A DNA stretch of 50,983 bases from Candidatus Caccoplasma merdipullorum (GCA_017694415.1 JADIMW010000060.1:1-50983); one strand, 5' to 3'; positions 8,076 through 18,624 are shown, counted from the stretch's first letter. A program made the numbers and translations. The notes: generated by a model not told the origin, from the letters alone.

Positions 8076-9313
8076 ATTTGATTGAAAAGTTACAACCGTT
8101 TCTGCTTAAGTTTTATGCGGTTGTAAAAAAGATTTACCGGAATCTTTCCGGCATAAGAATACGGCTGAGTCGTAAAAGTAAGATTTTGATTCTGGCCGTG
8201 GTCGTGATTCTGGCAGGCGGGCTTTACTGGCTGTTCAGACCCGAACCTCTTCCTCCCGCTCTTCCCGTAGTGAGCGTGGAGTCGGTAAAGACCGAGGATG
8301 TGAGCATATACGGCGAATATGTCGGCAGGATAAGGGCGCAGCAGTTCGTGGAGATAAGAGCCCGCGTGGAAGGGTATCTCGAACAGATGCTTTTCGATGA
8401 GGGAACATATGTGAGGAAAGGACAGACGCTGTTTATAATCGACCCCAAACTATACAAGGCTAAAGTGGAGCGAGCCAAGGCGCAGCTCAACAAGGCCAAG
8501 GCACAGGCGTTGAAGGCCGAACGGGATTTGAACCGTATCCGCCCGCTTTTTGAACATAACGCGGCGAGCCAGCTCGACCTCGACAATGCCATAGCTCTTT
8601 ACGAGAGCTCCATGGCCGACGTTATAGTAAGCGAGGCCGACTTGACGCAGGCCGAACTTACCTTAAGCTATACTTCTGTCCATTCTCCTATTTCGGGATA
8701 TATATCGGAACGCAACGCCGACATCGGAACGCTTGTCGGCCCCGGCGGAAAATCGCTTCTCGCTACGGTGGTGAAGAGCGATACGGTACAGGTCGATTTC
8801 AGCATGACCGCGCTCGACTATCTGCGAAGCAAGGCGCGTAACGTAAATATCGGCCATAAGGATTCTACCCGTACGTGGGACCCGTATATTACGGTTACGT
8901 TGGCCGACGGGTCGAAATACCCGTTCAGGGGGCTGGTAGATTTTGCCGACCCGCAGGTTAATCCGCAGACAGGTACGTTTTCGGTGCGTGCCGAAATGGC
9001 AAATCCCGACCATATACTTCTGCCCGGCCAGTTTACGCGTGTAAAACTGTTGCTCGACGTCAGGGAAAACGCAATAGTTGTCCCGACAAAAGCTATCGTG
9101 ATAGAGAAGGGCGGTGCTCATATTTTTGTGGTGCGCCCCGACAGCATAGTGGAGAAGCGATTTGTGGAAACGGGTCCGGAAATAGGCAACAATATTGTTG
9201 TGGAGAGAGGGCTTGCAACCGACGAGAGGATTGTTGTGGAAGGGTATCATAAACTTTCGCACGGTATAAAAGTGGCACCTGCCGCGGGCGAGTTGGAGAA
9301 TATTGGAGAATAA
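8072..9313 (+). CDS. RND efflux periplasmic adaptor subunit (AcrA/MexA family)
   Basis: 413 residues from the ATG at 8072. A start at 8021 is possible, but its extra 17 residues are not family-like. A basic cytoplasmic stretch of about 33 residues precedes one membrane segment (about 34-52, KILILAVVVILAGGLYWLF). Then come the barrel-sandwich lipoyl halves (VEIRARVEGYLEQMLFDEG; SPISGYISERNADIGTLVG), a coiled-coil hairpin between them rich in Ala, Lys and Glu, and the beta-barrel domain. Most relatives are lipoproteins; this one is anchored by a transmembrane helix instead. It links the inner-membrane pump to the outer-membrane factor encoded downstream. Confidence 0.93.
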   Translation: MNLIEKLQPFLLKFYAVVKKIYRNLSGIRIRLSRKSKILILAVVVILAGGLYWLFRPEPLPPALPVVSVESVKTEDVSIYGEYVGRIRAQQFVEIRARVEGYLEQMLFDEGTYVRKGQTLFIIDPKLYKAKVERAKAQLNKAKAQALKAERDLNRIRPLFEHNAASQLDLDNAIALYESSMADVIVSEADLTQAELTLSYTSVHSPISGYISERNADIGTLVGPGGKSLLATVVKSDTVQVDFSMTALDYLRSKARNVNIGHKDSTRTWDPYITVTLADGSKYPFRGLVDFADPQVNPQTGTFSVRAEMANPDHILLPGQFTRVKLLLDVRENAIVVPTKAIVIEKGGAHIFVVRPDSIVEKRFVETGPEIGNNIVVERGLATDERIVVEGYHKLSHGIKVAPAAGELENIGE

Positions 9314-9319
9314 CGCCTT

Positions 9320-12300
9320 ATGAAAGCGGATTTTTTTATTGACAGACCGGTATTCTCGACAGTATTGTCGATAATAATATTGATTCTCGGCTTGATAGGG
9401 CTTACTCTGCTCCCTATCGACCAGTACCCGCAGATTGTCCCGCCGGTGGTACAGATTACCGCTTCTTATCCGGGTGCGGACGCACAGACCGTTACGCAGG
9501 CTGTCGCCACTCCTATCGAACAGGAACTGAACGGTACTCCCGGCATGATATATATGGAGTCGTCGAGTTCGAACTCGGGAGGGTTTACGGCTGTCGTTAC
9601 GTTCGATATTTCAACTAACCCCGACCTCGCGGCCGTGGATATCCAGAACCGTTTGAAGGAAGCCGAGTCGCGACTTCCTGCCGAAGTGGTGCAGAACGGT
9701 ATCTCGGTGGAGAAACAGGCGTCGAGCAAGTTGATGACGGTTACGCTTCTGTCGTCCGACCCCAAATTCGACGAGATATATTTGAGTAATTACGCTACGC
9801 TTAACGTACTCGACATGTTGAGGCGTATCCCCGGCGTGGGAAAGGTGTCGAACGTGGGAAGCCGTTATTATGCGATGCAGATATGGGTGCAGCCCGACAA
9901 ACTGGCCGACCTCGGCCTGACGGTGCAGGACTTGCAGTCGGCTCTGAAAGACCAGAACCGCGAATCGGCCGCCGGCGTTTTGGGGCAGGCCCCGATGGAG
10001 GGAATTGACGTTACCACTCCTATTACGGCGCAGGGGCGTCTTTCGTCGGTGAGGCAGTTCGAGGAGATTGTGGTGCGCGCAAACCCCGACGGCTCGATAA
10101 TCCGCTTGCGCGACGTGGCTAAAATCTCCCTCGAGGCTGCTTCGTACAATACCGAGAGCGGTATTAACGGCGGAAATGCGGCCGTGTTGAATATAAACAT
10201 GTTGCCGGGTGCGAACGCCATGGAGGTTGCCGAGTCGGTGAAAAAGGCGATGGACGAGATAAGCCGCAACTTCCCCGAGGGGATTTCGTACGAGATTCCG
10301 TTTGATATGACGACTTATATTTCGGAATCGATTCATCATGTTTACCGTACGCTTTTCGAGGCTCTGCTGCTGGTGATTCTGGTGGTTTACCTGTCGCTGC
10401 AGAGCTGGCGCGCTACGCTGATTCCGATTGTGGCCGTACCTATTTCTCTTATCGGTACGTTCGGCGTGATGCTTATCTTCGGTTTCTCGCTGAACATGCT
10501 TACGTTGTTGGGGCTTATTCTTGCCATCGGTATCGTGGTGGATGATGCAATAGTGGTTGTGGAGAATGTTTACCGCATAATGAACGAGGAGCATCTGTCG
10601 CCGTACGAGGCTACGAAAAAGGCAATGCGCAGTCTCAGCGGCGCGCTGATTGCCATGTCGCTGGTGCTTTGCGCCGTGTTTGTGCCGGTAAGTTTCCTGT
10701 CGGGTATTACCGGCCAGCTTTACCGTCAGTTTACGATAACGATTGCCGTGTCGGTGATTATCTCCACTATTGTGGCTCTGACATTGAGCCCCGTCATGGC
10801 GTCGCTTTTCCTGAAACCCGATGACGGAAAGAAGAAACGGGGTCTCTTCCGCCGTATAAATATAGGGCTGGCTCTCGGAAACCGTACGTACGGGCGTCTG
10901 ATTCTGAAAACGCTCGCTCATTCGCGTCGCATGTTTGCGGCTTTCGGTCTTGTTTTGATTGCTATCTTCGTACTTAACCGCATAGTGCCGTCGAGCTTTA
11001 TGCCGCAGGAGGACCAAGGGTATTTTACCGTGGAACTGGAACTTCCCGAAGGAGCTACGATAGAGCGTACCCGTATTGTTACGGACAGAGCGATGGATTT
11101 CCTGTTGCAGGACCCCGATGTGAGGTATGTGCTGAATGTTACGGGTTCGAGTCCGCGTGTGGGGACTAATCAGGCGCACAGCCAGCTTACGGTTATCCTT
11201 AAACCGTGGAACGAAAGGGAGTCGGAGGATATTAACGAGGTTATGGCGCGTGTAAGGACGGAGCTGTCGAAATATCCCGAAAGCAAAGTGTATATTTCCA
11301 CTCCTCCGGTTATTCCCGGTCTGGGTAGTTCGGGTGGTTTTGAAATGGTGCTGGAGGCTCGCGGCAATACTTCGTACGACGAATTGCAGGCGGCCGTGGA
11401 TACGTTTATGTTCTATGCCGAGAAGCGTCCCGAACTTACGGGTCTGATGCACTCGATGCAGGGCGACATACCGCAGCTTTATTTCGATGTGGACCGCGAC
11501 AAAGCGCGCTTGCAGGGAGTGTCGATGTCGAGCATATTTTCTACGATGAAGGCGTTTACCGGTTCGATATATGTAAACGACTTCAACATGTTCAACCGTA
11601 TATACAGGGTGTATATTCAGGCGGAGGCTCCGTACAGGGCTTACCGGAACAGCCTCGACCTTTTCTTCGTACGCGGAAACGACGGGGCGATGATTCCGGT
11701 TACTTCGCTCGGAAATACTCATTATACTACCGGCGCAGGTACTATAAAGCGTTTCAACATGTTCAACTCGGCTACGGTTTCGGGCGAAGCGGCTCACGGT
11801 TACAGTTCGGGTCAGGCCATGGAGGCTCTGGAGAATATAGTAAAGGAGCATCTGCCTGCGAATATCGGCGTGGAATGGAGCGGCCTCTCTTATCAGGAGA
11901 AGCATGTAAGCGGTCAGACAGGTGTCGTACTGGCTCTGGCTTTCCTTTTTGTCTTCCTCTTCCTCGCGGCGCAGTACGAAAGCTGGTCGGTGCCTATAGC
12001 CGTGATTATATCGTTGCCCGTGGCGGGTATCGGAGCATATCTCGGAATATGGCTCTGCGGTCTGGAAAACAATATTTATTTCCAGATAGGTCTTGTGATG
12101 CTCGTAGGTCTTGTGGCAAAGAACGCGATTCTTATTGTGGAGTTCGCCAAGGAGGAGGTTGAAAAGGGAAAGGATGTGGTGTCGGCTGCGGTTACGGCGG
12201 CGCACCTGCGTTTCCGCCCTATCGTAATGACCTCGCTGGCTTTTATACTCGGCCTGCTCCCGCTCGTGTTTGCTTCGGGCCCGGGTTCGGCCAGCCGTCA

Positions 12301-12415
12301 GGGTATCGGTACGGGAGTCTTCTTCGGTATGCTCGTGGCTATTACGGTGGGTATATTGTTCGTGCCTTTCTTCTTTGTTTGGGTCTATCGTATTAAAGCG
12401 AAATTTAAGAAATGA
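9320..12415 (+). CDS. RND multidrug efflux transporter, HAE1 family (AcrB-like)
   Basis: 1031 residues, the normal AcrB length. It begins MKADFFIDRPVFSTVLSI with the first membrane helix, then the porter loop, a helix cluster, a second periplasmic loop and a second cluster. The proton-relay aspartates are in GIVVDDAIVVVENVYR (about residues 406-407) and the relay lysine in GLVAKNAILIVEFAKE (about 933). It exports hydrophobic or amphipathic compounds from the periplasm and inner leaflet using the proton gradient. The gene is 6 bp after the adaptor and overlaps the outer-membrane factor gene by 4 bp. The substrate range cannot be read from sequence. Confidence 0.97.
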   Translation: MKADFFIDRPVFSTVLSIIILILGLIGLTLLPIDQYPQIVPPVVQITASYPGADAQTVTQAVATPIEQELNGTPGMIYMESSSSNSGGFTAVVTFDISTNPDLAAVDIQNRLKEAESRLPAEVVQNGISVEKQASSKLMTVTLLSSDPKFDEIYLSNYATLNVLDMLRRIPGVGKVSNVGSRYYAMQIWVQPDKLADLGLTVQDLQSALKDQNRESAAGVLGQAPMEGIDVTTPITAQGRLSSVRQFEEIVVRANPDGSIIRLRDVAKISLEAASYNTESGINGGNAAVLNINMLPGANAMEVAESVKKAMDEISRNFPEGISYEIPFDMTTYISESIHHVYRTLFEALLLVILVVYLSLQSWRATLIPIVAVPISLIGTFGVMLIFGFSLNMLTLLGLILAIGIVVDDAIVVVENVYRIMNEEHLSPYEATKKAMRSLSGALIAMSLVLCAVFVPVSFLSGITGQLYRQFTITIAVSVIISTIVALTLSPVMASLFLKPDDGKKKRGLFRRINIGLALGNRTYGRLILKTLAHSRRMFAAFGLVLIAIFVLNRIVPSSFMPQEDQGYFTVELELPEGATIERTRIVTDRAMDFLLQDPDVRYVLNVTGSSPRVGTNQAHSQLTVILKPWNERESEDINEVMARVRTELSKYPESKVYISTPPVIPGLGSSGGFEMVLEARGNTSYDELQAAVDTFMFYAEKRPELTGLMHSMQGDIPQLYFDVDRDKARLQGVSMSSIFSTMKAFTGSIYVNDFNMFNRIYRVYIQAEAPYRAYRNSLDLFFVRGNDGAMIPVTSLGNTHYTTGAGTIKRFNMFNSATVSGEAAHGYSSGQAMEALENIVKEHLPANIGVEWSGLSYQEKHVSGQTGVVLALAFLFVFLFLAAQYESWSVPIAVIISLPVAGIGAYLGIWLCGLENNIYFQIGLVMLVGLVAKNAILIVEFAKEEVEKGKDVVSAAVTAAHLRFRPIVMTSLAFILGLLPLVFASGPGSASRQGIGTGVFFGMLVAITVGILFVPFFFVWVYRIKAKFKK

Positions 12416-13788
12416 AAATCAAGATTATATTTTCTGTCCTGTTTGTCGCCTTTGTGGCTTCGTGCGCAGTTAAAAGGGATTGTAAACCTCCCGAATTGAA
12501 TCTGCCCGAACAGATTGTGCGCGGCATAGATGCCGATTCCATAACTATTGCCGACCTGCACTGGTGGGAGTATTACGGCGATACGCTGTTGTGCCGCATT
12601 ATCGAGAAGACCCTCGACAATAACCGCGAGTTGTTGGCCGCTGCCGCCAAGGTGGAGCAGATGCGGCAGCTTTACAGGATAGACGAGGCCAATTTCGCTC
12701 CCGACTTCAAACTGTTCGCTTTCGGCGATGATGAACGGTATGAGTACCATAATGCCGACCCGAAACACGAGGTGGAGTTGAGCCTGAAAGGTACTGTGAG
12801 CTGGGAAATAGATTTTTGGGGGAGCTTGCGCTGGGCAAAGAAAAAGGGCGAGGCGGAGTATCTGAATACGCTCGGAAACCAGCGTGCAATGCAGATGTTG
12901 CTTGTTGCCGAAGTCGCAACGGCATATTTCAGGCTTGTGGCTCTCGACAACGAACTTGCCATTGTCCGCCGTACGCTTACCACCCGCGGGGAGAGCGAGT
13001 TTCAGGCGAAGGTAAGGTTTGAAGGGGGGCTTACGTCGGAAACGGTTTACCAGCAGGCCAAGGTGGAGTATGCCACGACGGCTTCGCTTATCCCCGATTT
13101 GGAGAGCCGCATAAAGATTACCGAGAACAGTATAGCTTTGTTGATGGGCGAATATCCCGATTGGGAGGTGATTCGCTCCGAAATGAATACGCATCCCGAT
13201 TTTCCCGATTCCATACCTATCGGCTTGCCGACGGGACTGTTGCAACGCCGCCCCGACGTGCGCGCCTCGGAACAGAATCTGCGTGCGGCGATGGCCGATG
13301 CCGGGATTGCTTATGCCGACCGCTTCCCGAAACTGACTATAAGTCTTACGGGCGGTTGGGAAAATAACGTCTTTACGAGTTATTTCCAGTCGCCGTTTAC
13401 TTATCTGGCAGGGTCGCTGGCTTCGCCGGTTTTCGGCTTCGGGCGCAAACTTGCAAAGTACAAGGCTGCGGTGGCCGCTTACGATGAGGCGCGCCTGAAA
13501 TATGAACAGAAGGTGCTGGAGGTCTTCAAGGAGGCTAACGATGCCGTTATTACATATAAAAAGTCGCGCGAGACGCTGCAACTTATGGCAAATCTTTGCG
13601 ACGCGTCGAAGAAATATGTCGATTTGGCGCATTTGCAGTATCGCAGCGGCAGCATAAACTACATTGACGTATTGGACGCGCACCGTCGTTATTTCTCGGC
13701 GCAGATTGCGTTGAGCAACGCCGTGCGCGACGAACACCTCGCTCTGGTGCAGCTTTACAAGGTACTGGGCGGCGGCTGGCAGTTGTAG
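12412..13788 (+). CDS. Outer-membrane efflux lipoprotein (NodT/OprM family)
   Basis: 458 residues. A lipoprotein signal ends at C18 (FVASC). Two repeats of long helical coils alternate with short strands; RPDVRASEQNLRAAMADAGIAYADRFPKLTIS is split between the halves and is typical of TolC-like factors, as is VEYATTASLIPDLE. Three copies form the outer-membrane exit channel for the pump. The start overlaps the pump's stop in an ATGA, so translation is coupled, and the three genes form one operon. Confidence 0.94.
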   Translation: MKIKIIFSVLFVAFVASCAVKRDCKPPELNLPEQIVRGIDADSITIADLHWWEYYGDTLLCRIIEKTLDNNRELLAAAAKVEQMRQLYRIDEANFAPDFKLFAFGDDERYEYHNADPKHEVELSLKGTVSWEIDFWGSLRWAKKKGEAEYLNTLGNQRAMQMLLVAEVATAYFRLVALDNELAIVRRTLTTRGESEFQAKVRFEGGLTSETVYQQAKVEYATTASLIPDLESRIKITENSIALLMGEYPDWEVIRSEMNTHPDFPDSIPIGLPTGLLQRRPDVRASEQNLRAAMADAGIAYADRFPKLTISLTGGWENNVFTSYFQSPFTYLAGSLASPVFGFGRKLAKYKAAVAAYDEARLKYEQKVLEVFKEANDAVITYKKSRETLQLMANLCDASKKYVDLAHLQYRSGSINYIDVLDAHRRYFSAQIALSNAVRDEHLALVQLYKVLGGGWQL

Positions 13789-13832
13789 TGAACTTTTTTG
13801 GTTTTTCGTAATTGTTTTTATTGTCGTAAGGT

Positions 13833-16829
13833 ATGAAGGCGTTTTCGCGATATGTTTTCTGCATCGTGGCGGTAATGTGTGCCTGTTGTGAAGGTGCGCC
13901 GCTGTTTGCCGGCGGTTTCTCCACACCGTATTGGTACGAAGTGGGAGAGAGAATGTTTGCGGGAAGTTCGTTTTTAGGCAGTCGCAATGCTTTCGGCAAG
14001 TCCGTTGCGACAGAATCGGACAAGCCTCTTGTCGCTTCGCAGGCTGAGTTTTATGCGGTGAAGTCGGCGTACGAGAACGGCGATGCCGACGCAATGGCAA
14101 TGTTGGAGAGGTATATTGCGGAGAGCGTGGAAAAGGTGGGGATTCCTTCCGCCAATTCGATGCTTGCCGATTTGTATATGAAAGCAGGCAGGTTTGCCGA
14201 TGCCGCGAAGATTTACGCTTCTGCCGACATAAGCACGCTTTCGCGTGAGGAACGTGCGTTGATGACGCTCAACTCTGCTATAATAGAATATGAAAAGGGA
14301 AATTTCGGCGAAGTGAAAGCTCTGTTGTCCGATTTTCCCAAACCCGGCGTGCCGTACGGTAACGAGGCTCTTTTTTACAAGTCGGCGGCATGTTATGCTC
14401 TCGGCGAGTATGACGAGGCCGAGCAGGGTTTCGACAGGTTGTCGCACGACGGGAGGTTTGCCGATGCGTCGCGTCATTATCTGACGGGTATCTATTTTGC
14501 CGACAAGCGGTTCGGCCGTGCGTTGGAATCGGGCGAGGCTCTTCTTGCCTCTCCCGCTGAGGATAAGGCCGGACGCGAGGAACTGCTCCGCATTTGCGGC
14601 GAGTCGGCGTTTTATCTGGGCGACAGGGAAAAGTGCGTGTCGTATCTCGAGGCGTATGTCGGTGAAACCGCTTCCCCTTTGCCCGAGGCTCTTTACATGT
14701 TGGGCGTTTCGTATTATTCCGATGCCCGTTACCGCGATGCGGTTTCAATGCTCGGAAGGGTGGCGTGCGACGATGCGGAGCTGATGCAGAGCGCATCGTT
14801 GTATCTGGGACACTCTTATCTTGCCGAAGGGGACAAGGACGGCGCGCTGCTGGCATACGGCAATGCCGCGAACAGCGGCTCGGACATGTCGGTCAGGGAA
14901 GCGGCTCTTTACAACTACGCCCTGCTGCTGAACGAGACGTCGATAGTCTCCTTTTCGAAAGCCGTGGCTACATTCGAGTCGTATGTGAACATGTTCCCCG
15001 ATTCGAAAAATGCGGGTGTTATAAACCGCCTTCTCGTGAACCGCTATTTTACTGCCGACAATTATCAGGAAGCTCTTGCTTCAATCGCCAATATCGAGAA
15101 TCCGAGTGATGTGATTTTGAAAGCCCGGCAGGAGATTCTTTACCGCATGGGTTCGCAGGCTTATGTGAACGGCGATGCGGATGTGGCATATTCTTGTTTT
15201 TCGCAGGCGGCGGATATGGGTAATCTTTCTGCCGACATATTGGGCAAGGCTCTTTTGTGGAGAGGCGAGATTGCTTATGCAAAAGGGGATTATTCGGCTG
15301 CTTATGACGATTTTTCGCGTGCTTTGCAGGCTTCACGTTCCGTTGTGCCTGTAGTCTATTATAATTTGGGTTATACCGGGTTCTCCAAAGGGGAGTACGG
15401 TAAGGCTGCGCAAATGTTCTCCAAATATCTCTCCGAGGGAGACGGCAAGGGGAAGATGGCTGCCGATGCGTGGTGCAGGATAGGCGACTGCCGTTATATG
15501 GCTTCCGATTACACGGGAGCTTCGGCTGCTTATGTTAAAGGCGGCGAATTGTGGCCCGAGGGAGCGGATTATGCTGTTTTCAGACAGGGTGTGATTGCGC
15601 AGGTTCAGAAGCGGCCGGATGCCGTGGTTGCTTTTATGGAGCGGTTGCGGGAGCAATATCCCTCTTCTCGCCATATACCCGATGCGTTGTATCTCGAGGG
15701 TATGGGACTTCTTGCTTCGGGCAAGAGCAGCGAGGGGATTGCCCGTTTGTCTTCGCTCGTATCAAAATACCCGTCGAGCGATGCTGCGCGTGCCGCATCG
15801 TTGCAGAGAGCCGTGGCGTATGTGAACGCTGGCGACATGCCGAAGGCTTTGGAGGCTTATAAACAGGTGGTGGCGTTGTATCCGCGCAGCGAGGAGGCCC
15901 GTATTGCCGAGGCCGACTTGAAAAACCTGTATGTGCAGAGCGGTAACGTGGATGAGTATCTGGCTTATCTGAATGATTATAAGTCCGGCGAAGGGTATGA
16001 TGTGGCTGAAATAGATTCGCTTACTTTTTTTGCTGCGGAGAATCTCTTCCTGAAGTCGGGTAAGGACGGCTTTGCCCGTATTGCGGATTATCTCGAAAGT
16101 TATCCCGACGGGGCTTTTGTTGCCGATGCGGCGTATTATGCCGGCCGTTATATGTACGACGCGGGGGATACTGCGCGTTGCCGTTCGTTCTTGTCGAAAG
16201 GAATCGCGGCCAAAGCCAAAGGCAGATTTGCTGCCGAGTCGCTTTATCTGCTTGCTTCTGTCGAGGAGAGTGCAGGTAATAATGCTGCTGCCGAAAAGTA
16301 TTATCGTAAAGTTTCGGAGTCGTTCCCCGACTGGGAAGGGGAGGTCGATGCGCGTTGCGGTCTGGTGCGTACAGCTTATGCGTCGGGTCGTTTTGACGTG
16401 GCCGTATCGGAGGCGTCCATGTTGTTGAACTCTTCGCTTCCTGCCGGCGAGGCTTCGAGAATTCTCTATCTGAGGGCTTCGGCTTATTCGAGACTCGGGG
16501 ATTCGGAAGCCGCTCATGCCGATCTGGTAAAACTTGCTGCCGACAAACGGAGTGTTTACGGGGCTGAGGCGGCTTATCGGCTCGGCGAAGATTGTCTTGT
16601 GAACAACGATACGGACGGGGCTGCTGCTTATGCGTCGGAACTTGTTTCGAGCGGGACGGGTCAGCGTTATTGGGTGGCTCGCGCCATAATCCTCCTTTCG
16701 GACGTGTCGTACAGGAAGGGCGATCGCTACAAGGCTGTCCAGTATTTGAAGAGTCTCTCCGAGAATTACGACGAGGATGACGATATTAAGGGTATTATTG
16801 AAAAGAAACTGCTTTTATATTCTGATTGA
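13833..16829 (+). CDS. Large tetratricopeptide-repeat protein, secreted
   Basis: 998 residues. A signal peptide covers about the first 26 residues (VFCIVAVMCACCEG), so the protein is periplasmic or envelope-attached. Nearly all the rest is made of TPR helices (for example ALYMLGVSYYSDARYRDAVSML, ALEAYKQVVALYPRSEEA), which serve as a scaffold for protein contacts. No enzymatic domain is seen. It starts 44 bp after the efflux operon and is followed 3 bp later by a beta-barrel gene, an arrangement I recall from other Bacteroidales; the pair probably works together in the outer envelope. The function is unknown. The T9SS-linked TPR proteins and YbgF-like proteins are possible relatives. Confidence 0.85.
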   Translation: MKAFSRYVFCIVAVMCACCEGAPLFAGGFSTPYWYEVGERMFAGSSFLGSRNAFGKSVATESDKPLVASQAEFYAVKSAYENGDADAMAMLERYIAESVEKVGIPSANSMLADLYMKAGRFADAAKIYASADISTLSREERALMTLNSAIIEYEKGNFGEVKALLSDFPKPGVPYGNEALFYKSAACYALGEYDEAEQGFDRLSHDGRFADASRHYLTGIYFADKRFGRALESGEALLASPAEDKAGREELLRICGESAFYLGDREKCVSYLEAYVGETASPLPEALYMLGVSYYSDARYRDAVSMLGRVACDDAELMQSASLYLGHSYLAEGDKDGALLAYGNAANSGSDMSVREAALYNYALLLNETSIVSFSKAVATFESYVNMFPDSKNAGVINRLLVNRYFTADNYQEALASIANIENPSDVILKARQEILYRMGSQAYVNGDADVAYSCFSQAADMGNLSADILGKALLWRGEIAYAKGDYSAAYDDFSRALQASRSVVPVVYYNLGYTGFSKGEYGKAAQMFSKYLSEGDGKGKMAADAWCRIGDCRYMASDYTGASAAYVKGGELWPEGADYAVFRQGVIAQVQKRPDAVVAFMERLREQYPSSRHIPDALYLEGMGLLASGKSSEGIARLSSLVSKYPSSDAARAASLQRAVAYVNAGDMPKALEAYKQVVALYPRSEEARIAEADLKNLYVQSGNVDEYLAYLNDYKSGEGYDVAEIDSLTFFAAENLFLKSGKDGFARIADYLESYPDGAFVADAAYYAGRYMYDAGDTARCRSFLSKGIAAKAKGRFAAESLYLLASVEESAGNNAAAEKYYRKVSESFPDWEGEVDARCGLVRTAYASGRFDVAVSEASMLLNSSLPAGEASRILYLRASAYSRLGDSEAAHADLVKLAADKRSVYGAEAAYRLGEDCLVNNDTDGAAAYASELVSSGTGQRYWVARAIILLSDVSYRKGDRYKAVQYLKSLSENYDEDDDIKGIIEKKLLLYSD

Positions 16830-16832
16830 TAC

Positions 16833-18548
16833 ATGAAAAATGTTTTTGTAATTGCCGCGGCTTTGTCGTTATGTATCGTGAGCGTTTCGGCTCAGGATTC
16901 GGACGGGTTGTCGCGGGAGGTTACCGTGGAGAAAAGCTATTCGCCGAGAGTGGATAATGCAGCCAAGATAACGTGTGTGCCCGGGGTGGAAGACCCGTTG
17001 GTGGAGCAGCCTCTTGCCGAGTTTTCGTCGTGGGCGGTGCCTGTAATGGGCGTCCCCAAAACACAGCCGCTGCCGGCCAGCCTGCTTGCTACGCAGGAGC
17101 CTTTTGACAAGAAGTTCGGATATGCGCAGTTCGGCATGGGGAATAACCTGAATATTCGCGGCGATGCAGGGCTGAGGTTGCTTAATACTTCTGCCGACCA
17201 GTTGGGTATATGGTACAACCACTATTCTACGGGGGGACGTCTGTCATATCTCTCACCTCCTTCGTGGAGCAGCGACAAGGTGTACCAGCACCAGAACAGC
17301 AATACCGTGAATCTTACATACAAGCACCTGTTCAAGAAGGTGGAGTGGAGAACTTCCGGGGCATATCGCAGCAATGCGTTCAATTATTACGGGTTCTCTC
17401 TTTTGCCTCTTCCGGTAAAGGAGGGGGAGGATACCCAGCATGTGAACCAGTATGCTGTTTCGACGGCCGTCCGTTCGGTAAAGGATGAACTTGTGGTTTT
17501 CGATGCTTCGGTTGGCTTTGAAGGGTTCCGTAACAGAATAGGGTATTTGATAGGGTCGGACGGCGGAGTGGAGAACCATCTCGAAACGCGCCTCTCTCTT
17601 GCCGTTGCTTTGAGCGAGGGGAGCAGACACCGTCTGGGCTTCGACGTGAAACTCGACAACCTGTTTTACCGCCGCACGCAGGCTCGCAATTATACGGTAT
17701 TTTCGTTTACTCCGTTTTACAAGTATGCTTCCGACAAGATTCGCTTTAAGGCGGGTGCAAAAATGGACGTGTCGGCTCACGACGGTACGGTGTTCAGGTT
17801 CGCTCCCGATGTGGAGTTCAATGTCGATTTCGGCAAGTCGTTCCACTTCTATACCGTGGTGGACGGCGGAAAGGAGTTGAACACGTGGAGCAAGATGTCA
17901 TCGCAAAACATATATCTGAACCCGACGATGCGCCTCGCTTCCACTTATACTCCTGTTAATGCTCTTGTGGGGCTTTACTGCGATTATCTGCCGGGTTTCA
18001 AGGTGCGCGGGTTTGTGGGGGTGAAGAGTTCCGTTTCGGCTCTTTTCGATGTGCGCCGAAGCGAAACGGTGGCCGACGGCATGATTGTTTCGCACGAGGT
18101 GGTGGATTATGCCCCGCTCGACGCTTTCAGAATATTGGGCGGAGTGAATGTGGAATATAATCTGTCGAATATACTGAAGGGTGAGGTACGTTGGGTTTAT
18201 AACGGCTGGATGACGCGCGGCGAAAGGGATTTTATCCTCTCTTCTCTGCCTCGTAACGAATGGTTTATCGATTTGGGTATTTACCCCGTCAAGTCTCTTG
18301 CGATAAAGGCTCTGTTCTATATCGGTTCGGGTCGCGGTTACCGCTATGACAATCCCGACGGGGTTGAGAACCCTCCTGTGAAAATGAGCGATATTTATGA
18401 ACTTAACTTGTCGGTCGATTACAACATTACCAAAATGATTCGTGTTTTTGCCGAAGGAAACAACCTGCTTTCGCAACATTACGATATTTATTACGGTATG
18501 CCGGCTCAACGGATAAATTTCCTCGTGGGTTTGGGTATAGATTTTTAA
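16833..18548 (+). CDS. Outer-membrane beta-barrel protein without a plug domain
   Basis: 571 residues with a signal peptide (about 1-20, ending VSVSA). Many amphipathic strands and the C-terminal RINFLVGLGIDF, ending in an aromatic residue, show an outer-membrane barrel related to TonB-dependent receptors. However, the N-terminus (EVTVEKSYSPRVDNA) is too short for a plug domain. It follows the TPR gene by 3 bp and ends in a strong terminator. The substrate is unknown. A partner role for the TPR protein is inferred from position only. Confidence 0.8.
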   Translation: MKNVFVIAAALSLCIVSVSAQDSDGLSREVTVEKSYSPRVDNAAKITCVPGVEDPLVEQPLAEFSSWAVPVMGVPKTQPLPASLLATQEPFDKKFGYAQFGMGNNLNIRGDAGLRLLNTSADQLGIWYNHYSTGGRLSYLSPPSWSSDKVYQHQNSNTVNLTYKHLFKKVEWRTSGAYRSNAFNYYGFSLLPLPVKEGEDTQHVNQYAVSTAVRSVKDELVVFDASVGFEGFRNRIGYLIGSDGGVENHLETRLSLAVALSEGSRHRLGFDVKLDNLFYRRTQARNYTVFSFTPFYKYASDKIRFKAGAKMDVSAHDGTVFRFAPDVEFNVDFGKSFHFYTVVDGGKELNTWSKMSSQNIYLNPTMRLASTYTPVNALVGLYCDYLPGFKVRGFVGVKSSVSALFDVRRSETVADGMIVSHEVVDYAPLDAFRILGGVNVEYNLSNILKGEVRWVYNGWMTRGERDFILSSLPRNEWFIDLGIYPVKSLAIKALFYIGSGRGYRYDNPDGVENPPVKMSDIYELNLSVDYNITKMIRVFAEGNNLLSQHYDIYYGMPAQRINFLVGLGIDF

Positions 18549-18574
18549 TCGCCGAAACTGCACCGTATTGTTAC

Positions 18575-18624
18575 ATCTCCCGTATTTGCCCTGTCTGTTT
18601 TGAGGCATGGCAGGTACGGGAGAT
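18575..18624 (+). terminator. Terminator after the barrel gene
   Basis: ATCTCCCGTA and its exact complement enclose about 30 nt that include a further partial stem (TGCC/GGCA). A run of seven T residues follows about 14 nt later. Confidence 0.75.

Noticed and set aside
9611-12205. A long antisense frame opposite the RND pump gene
   Set aside because: Same kind of codon-bias shadow; no recognisable protein features.
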